Assembly: GCF_014529535.1 (NCBI RefSeq)
Contig: NW_023504022.1
Span: forward strand, 9,301,028 to 9,365,027
Length of the DNA: 64,000 bases
Direction: 5' to 3'
Source: Bradysia coprophila
Taxonomy: Eukaryota > Arthropoda > Insecta > Diptera > Sciaridae
Shown: positions 51,414 to 62,862 of the stretch, piece by piece
Layout: every line of letters begins with the position of its first letter
How positions within the stretch are numbered: the stretch's first letter is position 1
The notes under the pieces: model-generated
Seen by the model: only the letters and a program-made list of their open reading frames with translations
Told to the model about the DNA's origin: nothing
Database searches by the model: none
Translations under genes and position numbers: made by a program

Positions 51414-51891
51414 TTAACGTTAACCACTCAAACTGTCAAGCCCAGCTGTGGCCCAGTTTGTTGTCAATTGTTTGTTGTTGTTTTCGATAACTATCCATTT
51501 TAGAATGGCAAAGGAAAAAACTCTTAAAAACTATTCAAATTAGTGTTGTCTGCAAATTTCAAGGCTTCGAACTAGGGATATTACGGAGAGTTAAAGCTAG
51601 TATAGATGACATTTTTGAATTTTTAGCGCGAGACCTGAAGTTTTTGATGTCAAATTGCGACATCTAAACGCCATCTATCGTAGAACGAATAAGAAAAACG
51701 AAATGTCAAAAGAGTACAGACCAATAATAGCAGAATCAGCAATCAGCATTTAGTGTAGTTTTGTAGTGAAATGGAAAATATTTTGAATATAATTTGCATC
51801 ATTAATTTATGTTTATAATTTAGTTTTTTGGTTAAACATTTTGTTTGAACGATAGTACATCAGCTGTGTAAATAAAACGGAAACATTGATA
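51414..51891. other. Upstream region of the ANKRD13 gene
   Basis: The 5' flank and probable 5' UTR. No TATA box is evident near the start codon. Confidence 0.4.
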
Positions 51892-54800
51892 ATGGACGTT
51901 GAGTCTATAGAGAAGAAATATCCATTACATTGGCTGGTTTGGAACAATTCCTACGAAGAGCTGCAAGAAAAATTGAAAAATGAAGCGGTGAATAATCATT
52001 CTTTTGTCATAGTTTCATGCTAATTGAAGTGATAACATTTTCCCCGTAAATTTATCACATTGAAAGCTAATTGTTGGCAATAGGTGCAGGATTAAAAAAA
52101 TTGTGATAAACGATTACGTGTCAGTAGACACAAAAATTGTATTGTCTGATAAATAATCCAATTAGCATTTCGTTTCTTTATTTTTATTCGTAATTCAATT
52201 ACTTTTCACACATGTATACACACGCCTAATGCATGGCTGTTCGTGGTGTAGAGTCCTTCAATATTGAAATATTGATGTGAAGAGCCCTACTTACCAGTCG
52301 AGTTCACACTGAATTTCATTGAAGATAATGAGCAAAAGACATTGACTTGAATGTTAAAGCCCCTCCAACTACTTGAACTTTTGTCCATTGTAGAACTTTG
52401 CCCCAAATTCATTTCCACAAGCTGAGAGTTAACTTAAACCCAAGCAATCCATTGATGAATTCCAAAATTTCTTTCCGACTATCGTCCAATGATTTCCATT
52501 TTGTAGATCGACCTGGAACAATTGGATCCTCGTGGCAGAACTCCACTAATGTTAGCGGTACGATTATCTCATTCACAATCTGTGAAAGCTCTACTAGCGG
52601 CCAAATGCAACGCAAATGCTGAATGTGACGGATGGTCAGTGGTGCAAGAGGCTGTCTCCTCTGGTGATCCAGAAATTCTCACAGCAATTCTAGAAGTTCG
52701 CGACCTGCAACGTCATATTCAACGTGTGACCCATGTGCCACAGTTGTTACAGAAGTTGATCGAGGCTCCGGATTTCTACATTGAAATGAAGTGGGAATTT
52801 ACGTCCTGGGGTAAGAGTTGTCTGACGACTGTTCATCGAATTGAACATTTTCATAAAATTGTGATTATTGCTTCCAGTACCGCTGGTGTCAAGGTTTTGT
52901 CCGAGTGACGTGTACAAGGTGTATAAGCGAGGATCCAATGTGAGAATTGACACGACATTGTTAGGTTTCGATTACACGACCTGGCAACGCGGCAATCGCA
53001 GTTATATCTTCAAAGGACAATGTACGTGCAACGGTTTGTCTGAATTACTCACATTGCTCACCAAGATTTTTTCAATTTGCAGCTGATTCAGCAACAATGA
53101 TCGAAGTAAATCATGACGCGCATGAGGTGTCTATAGAACAATTGAAGGGTATTGAAGGTGAAATAACTGGCATACCTCCCACCCGCGAATCAGTATCAGC
53201 CCGACTGAATGCTCCGGTAACATCAAATCACATTGACATGGAGAAAATAAGTTTCGAGCGAAATAAGTCCGGAATTTGGGGCTGGCGAAGTGAAAAATCC
53301 GAGGACGTAAACGGTTACGAGTGCAAAGTGTATGCGGCTAGCAACGTAGAATTTATTACACGAACGCGAACGGAGCATTTAAGTGAATCGCAGGCCCGAG
53401 TAACATTGAAGAAACAAACGATTTGGGAATTGAGAATTGAATTCGTTTTCCTTTTTCCGTAGCTTCGTCATTCCCGTACTCCACTTCAAAATTTCCTTGG
53501 AATTGCTGAAGAAGAATGTGCGTCACACGATGCGTCTCCATCGGAACCGGAACCACTGCTCAGCGTTGAAAATTATGTCGCTGGCAAGCCAGTCACGGCA
53601 GACGAATATTTTTCGGATATTGATTTGTGCGGTCGTGATATTGGCAGACCACGGAAGATGAGTGAAAAGGTAACCTTTCGATGCTCGAGACCCACGGCAC
53701 TTTCAGTTGATCATAAGGCCACGGCTGGAAACCTATGCCAAATTCATGCCAAAATTTGTTTTACGACTTTGGCTATCTAGTGCTAGAAGGGCTAGAACGA
53801 GAGTAGCCCTAGTGCATATCTCAGAAACCAAATGACGAATTAAATTGGAAAATAATTTTTTGTTGGAGGGCTGGACGTGCCTAACAAGTTGAAAATTCTC
53901 ATGAGCCTTATGAGTATTCAAAGTGCCGTGGGACACTTGTCTACCGTTACAGACCGTGTACTTAACGAATTACATTACAGATTCAACGGTTTAAGGCCAC
54001 ACTGTGGCTAAGCGAGGAATTTCCAATAAAGTTGCAAGAACAAGTACTTCCCATATTAGATTTGATGTCGACGATGGCAAGTCCGCATGTGTCCAAGCTA
54101 AAAGATTTCATTACCATGCAACTACCATCCGGCTTTCCGATCAAAGTGGAGATTCCGCTGTTCAATTTCTTGAATGCATGCGTCACATTCGGCAATGTAT
54201 TCGCACTGGAGACACCCGTCGAACATGTGACGAATATACAAGAAAAGGATCGGCTTAGTTGCGTGATCGACGATCGATGTTTCGACATCCCAACCAATTA
54301 TGTAAACAAGGGCGGGGATTATCGACGCCAATTGACGTTCGAAGATGAGGATGATCTGCTTCAGTATGCCATCCAACAGTCGTTGATCGAAACGGGTAGC
54401 GAAAGCGAACAAGTGGATATTTGGGAGGCATTGAAAGCTCGTCGTCCGGTTACCCCGAATAATTTCGCCGATGACGACGCTCAAATGCAAAGGTAAGTTG
54501 ACCTCGGATGGAAATATTTTTCTTTTCATTTTTTTTGGTAAATTTTACTTATCGAACCGATCACCAATTGCTTGTTCTTGCCTAATAGAAGTAAAAGTCC
54601 TATTACGCCTAAAAAGAGTCCGTCACACTCTAATTTGCTTACGTTAGGCAAAAATTCAATTCGAAAGTTTTTGAAATGATTAAACCGAAATCGACCATCC
54701 ATTTTACATCGATGAATCGAAAACGAAATTCATATTTTTATTGTACATCCATGCTAGACTGTAGGAGCTTGTTTCTTTTTGCTTTATACTTATCGCTATT

Positions 54801-55036
54801 TCGCACGTTCCCCGGTCCTTTTACACTATTTTTTCAGAGTGCTTCAAGAATCGCTGTACGAATATCTTCCAACATCAAATCAAACAACAACGACGCCAGT
54901 GGACGATGATCTTGCGCTGGCTTTACAACTGTCCGTACAACTGTCCGCTCAGGAACAATCGCAACGTCAGCAGGAACTGTTGCGTGAGGAGGAAATGTTC
55001 GAGCTGGCTCTTAAATTAAGTTTAGAGGAGAAGTGA
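51892..55036 (+). CDS. ANKRD13: ANKRD13-family ankyrin-repeat, UIM protein
   Basis: Binds Lys63-ubiquitinated cargo at membranes and late endosomes in the known family. Seven exons: 51892-51987, 52507-52810, 52878-53021, 53083-53399, 53463-53669, 53981-54492 and 54838-55036, totalling 1779 nt and 592 residues, the usual length. Ankyrin repeats cover about residues 10-100 (PLHWLVWNN, DPRGRTPLMLAV, GWSVVQEAVSSGD). The central conserved domain of about 150-450 contains WVPLVSRFCPSDVYKV, TLLGFDYTTWQRG and RSYIFKGQ. Ubiquitin-interacting motifs occur at 477-493 (EDEDDLLQYAIQQSLIE), about 549-566 (DDDLALALQLS) and 577-592 (EEEMFELALKLS). All splice sites are GT-AG, and phases 0, 1 and 2 are all respected. 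The alternative unspliced ends after exons 4 and 6 would lose conserved sequence. The gene appears complete. Confidence 0.95.
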
Positions 55037-55384
55037 ACTAATTTTCTATTTTCATTTTTAATGTGATAACATTTCGAACTGCGCTCAGGTGGGACACGCG
55101 CGCGCGTGCTTCGGACATTATTAATATATAAATAATATATTTACATGTACATTTTGTGTATGCCCGTGTGTATACACCGTGTGTACACTTCAATGAAGAA
55201 AACTTTATTCTAAAATTAACGAAGTGAAATTCCCTAAAAAAAAGAATTTTCTTTTGTTCGAAAAACTTTTTTTTTTGGTTTTCGGACCTCAAACTTGATT
55301 TTTTTAAACAAAAACCTTTCATCAAACGCTGTAATTTCCATTCAACTGAAAATCAAACCAATATTTATAACGTTTGTATACTTC

Positions 55385-55390
55385 AATAAA
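55385..55390 (+). terminator. Poly(A) signal candidate of the ANKRD13 gene
   Basis: AATAAA, about 349 bases after the stop. The intervening stretch has a ctcgcgcg-type GC spot and T-rich runs but no closer canonical signal. Confidence 0.45.
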
Positions 55391-55599
55391 AGGTAAATTT
55401 AACAAACCGACGACGGTGAATTTTTATAGTGAATTGGATGACGGAGGCACGGCCGAACAGCGGAACCAATGTGCTCTTTAAGATGAATTTCCATGAGTAT
55501 GGTATTTCACCTTACATCTATAAATCGATGGACTTCTCACACAATCTACGTTTCTAAACCTTTACATGGACTTAACAAACCCCTTCAAATGAAACGGGT

Positions 55600-56270
55600 T
55601 TTCATGCAAAGGTTCTGGTAATCCTTGAGTGTTGCTTCACAGACGAAGCGAATAGCCTTAACCAGTCCAAAAATTGCGTCTGCACTGATGGCAAATCGTC
55701 GATTGAGACTTTACGTTCACACCTAGTCAAAGAATGTAAAGACGGCTGAACAAACTTGGAGAGCGAACCAGTAGCCTGGGTACCAGGTTATATTAAGATT
55801 CTTGGGAATGAAAAGGCTCATGAGCTCGCCAATCTATGATCGGACAGTGATTTTATAGGAACGGAGCTGAAGCTGGGGCTGTTTAAGCAAGCTAGGAAAA
55901 CTTAAGATGAGGGATGGCTGCAACAAGAACAGCAACAAAAACGGATGGTCTACCAAGTTGGGAAATGTTGTGTCGAAATCTTCGAGTAGTGAACTCCTTA
56001 AAATTACGAGATCGTAAATAAGGCGAGTAGTTGGTGCGATTACGAACCACTGCAAGCTTAACGATCATTTCCACAGAATAGATCGGTCTGTCGACTGATC
56101 TGTTCTTATCATGTGGCACCTGAGACTGGTGCACATATTCTTAGGGATTTTCTACGTTAGACCAATCTCAGGTTTCGCACCTTCGGGTCCTAGGAACTCC
56201 ATGATGCAGATGTACCAATAGTAGATGGCAAATGCTTACAGGTTAGAGCGGTTGACTATCGCAATGTTTA
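55600..56270 (+). pseudogene. LINE relic: RNase H and ORF2 C-terminal part
   Basis: Translated fragments with stops and frameshifts still show an RNase H-like stretch (VAWVPGYIKILGNEKAHELAN near 55770) and the tail signature GHCKLNDHFHRID (near 56043), followed by a remnant of the cysteine cluster. This order is typical of RNase H-bearing insect LINEs such as the I or R1 groups. It is clearly dead. It sits between the convergent ANKRD13 and mago genes. Confidence 0.7.
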
Positions 56271-56472
56271 CATGCGTCGAAAGCTGGGTAGAAGTAGTAA
56301 GGTCAGCGAGTAGCGAGGAAAGGATCTTCTTTACTTATGTCGAATGACACACATCCATAAAGGCGATGGGATTCAGGTTCAGGTCCTCGAACACATTTTG
56401 CTTAAGATCTCGAAACTCGTCTCAAATTGAAAAGTCCTCAACTTACCTCAAAGCAGCTTCTGCGTAGTTTTT

Positions 56473-56478
56473 TTTATT
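56473..56478 (-). terminator. Poly(A) signal of mago
   Basis: TTTATT on plus (AATAAA on minus), 52 bases past the stop codon of mago. Confidence 0.65.
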
Positions 56479-56529
56479 ATTAATTTATCGATGACAACGT
56501 ACTTATTGGCTCTATTCGGGCCCTAATAC

Positions 56530-57056
56530 TTATATCGGTTTAATCTTGAAATGTAGACCAATCAGTGAAAATACCAAACACTTTAGATCCTGTACCAAAT
56601 AGTAAAAGCCGCGTAGGCCTTCCGGATCCTTTGATTGATTCACATCTACCAGTGAGCCCGTTTTCGACGTTGTGAACGAGATGTGCTCATCGCCAATGAC
56701 AATTTCCAATTCCTGGAATTTGTTTGAAAAACAAAATGTTTTACCAGACCGACCACACCACAAATGCAAACTTTCCCGCAATCGCTTTAACTTACTTGTC
56801 GACCCACACGATCGGGTGGTGGCCACAGCGAATCGTCTTCAGCCATGATTTCGGAATCCAAAATGACTCGTTTCAATTCTTCCATTACGGAATGATGGAC
56901 ATAGGCCTCCTTTCGGATCATGGTGTCATTCTTGTAGTTGGAGTTGTTTGCGTATCGGAGTTTACCGTCGGGACGAAATTCGAATTCCAGAAACTCGTGA
57001 CCGAATTTGCCCTTATGACCAACATAGTACCGAAGATAGAAGTCTTCTGTTGACAT
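56530..57056 (-). CDS. mago: Mago nashi, exon junction complex core protein
   Basis: Core subunit of the exon junction complex. With Y14/RBM8A it locks eIF4A3 on spliced mRNA and is needed for oskar mRNA localisation in flies. Two exons, 56796-57056 and 56530-56712, total 444 nt and 147 residues, the same length as Drosophila Mago. The single intron (56713-56795) has GTAAGT and TTCCAG ends. Near-invariant stretches are present: [76 protein letters not shown] and the LHFKIKPI end. The start chosen is the ATG at 57056; the upstream in-frame extension to 57200 is not conserved. Certain. Confidence 0.97.
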
Positions 57057-57789
57057 TTTTGTGGAATCTTTCAGGAGTAACAACAAAAAGTGATTGCTAG
57101 TCTGAAAACGCCGACAAACTTTTTGTAAAATGTCAACGGAGCGGCACCTCTCTCTCTCTCTCTCTCTCTGTGTTTGGGTATGTGTGTCGTTAAATGCCAA
57201 AAACGTTTGTTTTTATGAAAATCGAAGCCGCAAAGATGTGCTAGTCGTGCTCGAAAACGTTTTTTTTTTGTTAGTAAGCAGCGAACTGTTATAGACTGTT
57301 ATAATCAGAGCGAGAAAACCGAAGACTAGTTCTTATAACTTGCTTTGGAATACTTGTCGTGGTACTTTTGGAACTTTGTTTATTTTAACTTGCCTTGGGG
57401 TACTTGTCAAAATATCTTCTTCTCTTTCATCATAACACTTTATAGAAATCACTTCTAAAAATCATTGTAGGGTATAGGGTATATAATAGTTAGAAACAGC
57501 TGATCGCCCTTAAAATATAACAAATCAGCTATGATTTATTATTTCAAATGGATATTTCTGAAGACTAACACTCAACTTCGGTCAATTTCTAGCACCATGC
57601 AGCAGTGACAGAAATTTTCATGAGCTAAGTAAAGGGCAAGACTAAAACTGCAGTTGTATTGTATTGACATTCTAACCCCAGTAATACAACATTTCGATGA
57701 ACAATAGGTATGTTCCAAGTATATGTAAACACGAATTTTCACTTGCCGAACGAACACGGTTTCATCCATAGAGATCGGTTTTCATATAA
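57057..57789. other. Upstream region of mago and intergenic DNA
   Basis: Includes a (TC)n microsatellite at 57150-57169 in the mago 5' region. No other gene is recognised. Confidence 0.45.
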
Positions 57790-57955
57790 ATATTGATGAG
57801 GTTATGTCTCTAGACTGTGTGGTCGAAGATACTAGATCATTGGGGGTCGCGGATTGGAGAAGTCTGGCCGAGGACAGGAACGAGTGGAGGAAGTTAGTAG
57901 AGTCAGCCAAAACCCCCTTGGGTTGACAAAGGCTGCTAAGTAAGTAAGTAAGTAT
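57790..57955 (+). mobile_element. LINE 3' end with a (TAAG)n tail
   Basis: The open stretch before the TGA near 57925 reads ADWRSLAEDRNEWRKLVESA then KTPLG. This is the typical C-terminus of an endonuclease-bearing insect LINE ORF2. It is followed by a short 3' UTR and the tail taagtaagtaagtaag at 57938-57953. Only the last about 165 bases of the element are present, so it is a 5'-truncated insertion. Confidence 0.7.
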
Positions 57956-60599
57956 ATCTATATGGATGAAATTTGACAGTAATTTGACAATTCGTATGAC
58001 CTTGGAAGTTCCAAGTTGGAACAGGCCCATAATTTAATTTTTGGCCGCCGCTAGATAATGCCAGACATTTCTGGAAACTGAAAACTGAAATATTCAGAAT
58101 AGCTTATTTCTCGTCAGCGCTGATAAATTATAGCAGTTTTCAGTTAAATTTAACCGGACAAAAAACCTGGATAAATTTAAGTGACAGCTGTTAAATTTAT
58201 CAGCTATTAAATTCACTTTAGCGCTGATACGTTACTCAGTGGGTGACAGTGTAGCTGCCAGTGTTAGGATTCACAGTAACTTGGATTTGATTTATAGATC
58301 ATCTACAAGATACGGTTCTTTAAGACAAGACGTAACTCACTTTGTTAAATGTTTCGTTCATTCATACATTTGTAACATACATTTTTCAATGAAAGTAGAT
58401 AAGTAGATCTATTTACTTTCATTGACATTTTTAACGTGCATGGCATTTCAAACGTCCTTGAAGATGATCTATAGGACCTTGCATTTTTATCATTTGGCCA
58501 AATATGTGCCATCATAATTTTTTTATTGGTAATTATTATTTTTTATCGGTAAAATTGAATTTAAATATCGGTCGTTTATTACCACCCAAAAGATTTTGGT
58601 TCGAAAAATCATCAAAAACGAATATTTTTACGCCTAAATGTAGGCTACAAATATGCAAAGGGTTCATTGCTCTCAATCGCCTGAAGAAAGTTAGTACCTG
58701 AGAACAAAATATTGTGGTATCATTATGGTAATGTCTTTGGTTGTCACTTATTTTAAGTTCAATTTGGTTAGTTGGGGACTAATGATGACTGTTCGGTTCC
58801 ACACATAAATTTTCTTGGAGCCTAAAGCGGTGCTTTCATTGAATACGAACCACCAAATCTATGTGTACATTCAGCACCTAACGTTTCGTCTGAATAAATT
58901 CACGTTGAATAATATGGTAAATTTTGTGAAATATGCGAAAAAGTTATGACTCCTAGGTCATAGGAGGATGTCACATTTCTGGAGGTAAGGTGTACTAATC
59001 TTGCAGCACTCAGATATTATTTCTCAGAACCGCAGAATTTGATTCTCGTTTTTGCTCTGCTTCTCGGAACTCGGAACCTGGAAATCTAATTGGAGATGTA
59101 ACTTGGGACACATTTACTGGTGTATCGTTATGTGTATTCACTAACTACAGTCTACCTCTATGTGTGTACCTTTTATATTTAATAAGTACTGAAATTGCTC
59201 AGGTTAAGTTTCTTAATAGAAAATACAGGAATAATAATCTGTGATTTATTCCAAAAAGACTTATATGTGTGATCTTGCTGTCAATGCTGTCAATGCTGTC
59301 AATGCTAGAAAAGCAAAGTCAACAAGTGTGAACACGAGTTTAATTTTTATTCAAGAGGTAGGCAAGAAATACGTCCTCTATACAGCGTCTTTTAGCAGAC
59401 AATAATGCTAAAGCATCTTTTGTTTGAAAATGTAGAAATAGGTATCTTTTGTTTATTCTGAAAAATGATTTTCAATAAAATAAAAGGAGTGAACAGTTTA
59501 TGACAAAATAAGACAAAGCTGCTTTGAGCAAGATCAATCTATGATATTTTTGTTACAATTACAAAAATCTATTGAGAAAATATCGTTCAGTCAGTCAAGG
59601 GACCTGACCCACCCAAAAGGTGGGGACTCGTCTCGTATTAAGATTATTCGCACCCGGGTGCGAATAGCATCTTACTTAAAATACTGATAGTGATCAAAAT
59701 AATTCAATAAAAGATGGAAAATGGGGGACTGAAGTTTCAATAATTTCGATAGACAACATTATTCTAAGCAAAAAATTATTCTGCACTATCGTAAAATTAT
59801 AAACATTTATATTTTTAATTAATTGTTTTCTGATTTTCAAAGATCATTCAAACATAAAAAAGACTATACTTCTATATATGCCTCTCTTTTCTTCTCATGT
59901 CATTTTTTCTTAATTCTCTCACGAAAAAGGTATGCTTTTGGGTTGAATTTGGGTCGTAGTCGTAATTGAAATATAAATTAAAAGTAAAAAACTTGAAAAT
60001 TCGGCAATAGTGTAGAACAATTTTTTGTTTACAATAACATTCTTAATCTAAATACAAAAAATGTCAAAAGTTCAGTGTCCCATTGCAAGTAAATTAATAG
60101 TTTTCCTCTTCGTAAGAGATCTAATATTTACGTCAATGTAATTTACGTGTAATAGAGACACAAAAAAAATGCGAATTTATGTAATTTGCTTAAGAAAATA
60201 CGGAGCTATTTGTTGTTCAATGAACAATGTTCATAGTTATCTATTAAAATAATTTAGGTTTAAATTTCGTTTATTGAAACATTAAAATTGGTTACAAGAA
60301 TGAAGTTATAAAAACTCGCAAATCTCGTCTAACTTCCTTCCATGGGGCAAAGTACCCATTATCGAAATCGCGTTACCGCGTTGAACGCACAGACTAATTT
60401 TCTGAAACAAATAGGATTTAGATCTTAGATCCCCGGTTTTCTCGCATAGCAAACGACCAAGCTCATGAAAAAAGCTAAAATAATTTAGTATGTTTGTTCA
60501 AAGTCTGTTCGCTAAAGCCTGTTTAACGGCACATGCTTAAACAATACCTATTATTGAAATTTGACCATATTGTATAAAGTTAAAAAGAATTTTGTGCAC
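57956..60599. other. Long intergenic stretch, nothing firm
   Basis: AT-rich. A hairpin of aatgaaagtagataag type lies at 58388-58425 (caatgaaagtagat and atctatttactttcattg). The trimer string ctgtcaatg occurs three times at 59279-59302. A palindrome with ttcgcacccgggtgcgaa lies near 59648-59665. No exon is supported. Confidence 0.4.
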
Positions 60600-60985
60600 C
60601 GGCCAACTGAAATCCGACATATTTTGCCATGATTTTTTGTTATGAAATGTCAGGTTTTCCCGAAAGATATATCGTGCGGGAAAAAATTCATTTCTTTACG
60701 ATTTATCGTGTGAGAACGGTTTTGAATGAATTTTTCCATGACTATAAAATTGATCAAATTTAATATGGTAAATATATGTATTCAAGTAAATTGATGTGTT
60801 TTGTCTATTTCAGTTGTCCGATGCCATAGCACTGTTACTAGCACGAACACTCATACCTCGACAGGAAATTGATTTTTTCAGCACACGTCGAAATTTTCCG
60901 TCCTACCTTCGTTCGCAAGAAACTTAGTGCTGAAAAAAATCGTCATTTCCTGACTTGATACGAAAAATACTATTGGTATGTATTT
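60600..60985. repeat. Dispersed repeat, uninterrupted copy 2
   Basis: Matches 14110-14300 plus 14950-15175 through shared words (ttttgccatgattttt, catttctttacgattta, gtcatttcctg). It shows the family before the 620-bp insertion seen in copy 1. Near its 3' end ttttttcagcacacgt and gtgctgaaaaaaatcg form an inverted pair. Confidence 0.75.
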
Positions 60986-61217
60986 TGTCTATTGTACTCA
61001 GGGATTTTCCGGAATTTTCCCAATTTTTTTACATTATCGATAATTTCGCAAATTGTGGAACAATACAAGAAAAATATGGAAAAAGGATTTCCCAACAAAT
61101 AGTTCCCGTACTACATGTACTACATGTAAAAATGTAACGAATAGCACAGGTGTGTTTGATCAGTTGGGATATTATTAATTTCCATTTAAGATTCCTCAAT
61201 CGCCATTTTTGAGAGAT

Positions 61218-61252
61218 TATAAAACCAGCAAAATATAGTTATGTTCATCAGT
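61218..61252 (+). promoter_or_regulatory. TATA box and initiator of the secreted protein gene
   Basis: TATAAAA at 61218-61224 and an arthropod initiator TCAGT at 61248-61252, with A+1 at 61250, 32 bases downstream of the TATA start. This predicts a 36-base 5' UTR before the ATG at 61286. The spacing is canonical, which suggests a strongly or tissue-specifically transcribed gene. Confidence 0.75.
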
Positions 61253-61285
61253 TTGTATTTTGTATTGTCCTAAAAAAAATTAAAC

Positions 61286-62657
61286 ATGAAATTTGTCGTC
61301 GCTTTCTTGGCAGTAATTGCCATTGGTGTAAGTTAATGAAGATCGTACAAAAACGAAATAATTTTTTTTTCCTTGCTTTTATCTCAATCTTTTATCGAGC
61401 CCGAAATTCATATTTTGTCGCAAAAACTTGAAGTTTTTGAGTATTTCCGCCCCGTAAGATTTTAATTTTGCCTATTCGTGAGCAACAAGCAAAACTTAAG
61501 TGAAATTGTGAGGATAAAATGTGCGACATAAATATCGGTTGACACCATATCTGGACCTGTTTTTCGGAATTAAATTCTTACAAATTTCATGAAAATCCTT
61601 GAAAAAATCTATTACATTTTTAGGAGTTTTATGGAATTTTTAATTCTGTAAAACTCCGACAAATTCTGAAATAATTCCGAAAAAATTCTTAATTCTTTTC
61701 GGAATTTTTCGAGATTGTTTTAGAATTATTTGGAATTTTCAGAATTTTTCAGAAAAATTCTCCGAAAAACCTTTAAAGTCGAATAAAATTACGCGTTTGG
61801 GCGTTGTTCATTGACAAATTTTCTCAGAAGGAAAAAATTATAGATTTCACAGATTTTTTTCTACTTTGTTTCTGTAGTATGCAAGTGCTAAACCTGTCGC
61901 GGATCCAGGCGGTCTACTTGGAGGTTTACTTGGAGGTTTACTTGGAGGTGTTGGCAATCTTCTAAGGAGTCTGCTTGGATTAGTTGACAGTGCATTTGGC
62001 AAACTTGTTGGCATAATTCAGAGTCTTCTAAACGCACTTGGCCAAATCGATGGAAATGATACTGAAACTCTTAATGAAATACATGATGCTGTCAACGGTC
62101 ATTGGGAAAATATCGTTCCCCTAATCGAGGATCTCCCTTCACTAAATTACCTCAACAGTGCTGTAGGCACTTTATCCGGCAATAATGTCGTCAGTATTGT
62201 TGGCATTATCAAGGTTGCCATTGGCGACATTAAATCCATCACAGAAGGTGCCACTGGCGAAATTGGTGAACTTGACAACATCGACGTTCTTTTCAATGAC
62301 TTCCTTTTCTACGTCACAAATATTTTAAGTACAGCTAGCGCATCCTTGACCAGCGTCCTCCATCCTCCCAACATTAATTTTGGTAACATCGAAACGAATT
62401 TCGGATCAATCATCCAGTTTCTTGCGGATGCCATCGCTGAAATTCAGTCATCAGTCAGCAGTGGCAACGGCACCGTTTTCGAATCAGTTTTTGGACAAGC
62501 AGGAGTTTATATTACCGCAATTGTACAACAACTGACAACCTATGCTGGTAACATCAGTAATAACGGAACACCCGGTCTATTCAATTTGGAAAGATTCCTA
62601 AACTCGTTCCTAGCTGCATTCAACATCGACACCCTTGGACTCACTTCTCCAAACTAA
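61286..62657 (+). CDS. Secreted protein of unknown family, Gly-Leu repeat start
   Basis: Two exons, 61286-61327 and 61878-62657, give 822 nt and 273 residues. The intron is 550 bp (GTAAGT and TTCTGTAG) and splits the signal peptide (MKFVVAFLAVIAIG-YASA). This is a common layout for insect secreted proteins. After KPVADP comes a GGLLGGLLGGLLGG run that can form an amphipathic or self-associating helix. The rest of the chain is acidic to neutral and rich in Ile, Leu, Asn, Ser and Gly. It has no cysteine and repeats a heptad-like IxxLLxxLG pattern. Two NGT sites and an NIS site could carry N-glycans. I do not recognise the family. A salivary, reproductive or cuticle-associated secreted role is only a guess. 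A TATA/Inr promoter and a poly(A) signal frame it, so it is very probably a real, intact gene. Confidence 0.88.
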
Positions 62658-62856
62658 ACTGACGGTGACCGAACAAAGAAGACATTTTCGTATTCTATTT
62701 CTTATTTACTACAAGTTCCACATGCGATGTGGAATATTGTTCACATGGCGAACATTGCTGATCTGTTAATGGTTTTATTTCGGTTACATTCGATTTTGAG
62801 TAAACACATGAATTAAGTTACGTCTTCAGAAGTTGTAGAGCGAATTACGCATTTTC

Positions 62857-62862
62857 AATAAA
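62857..62862 (+). terminator. Poly(A) signal of the secreted protein gene
   Basis: AATAAA, 200 bases after the stop codon. Confidence 0.65.
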
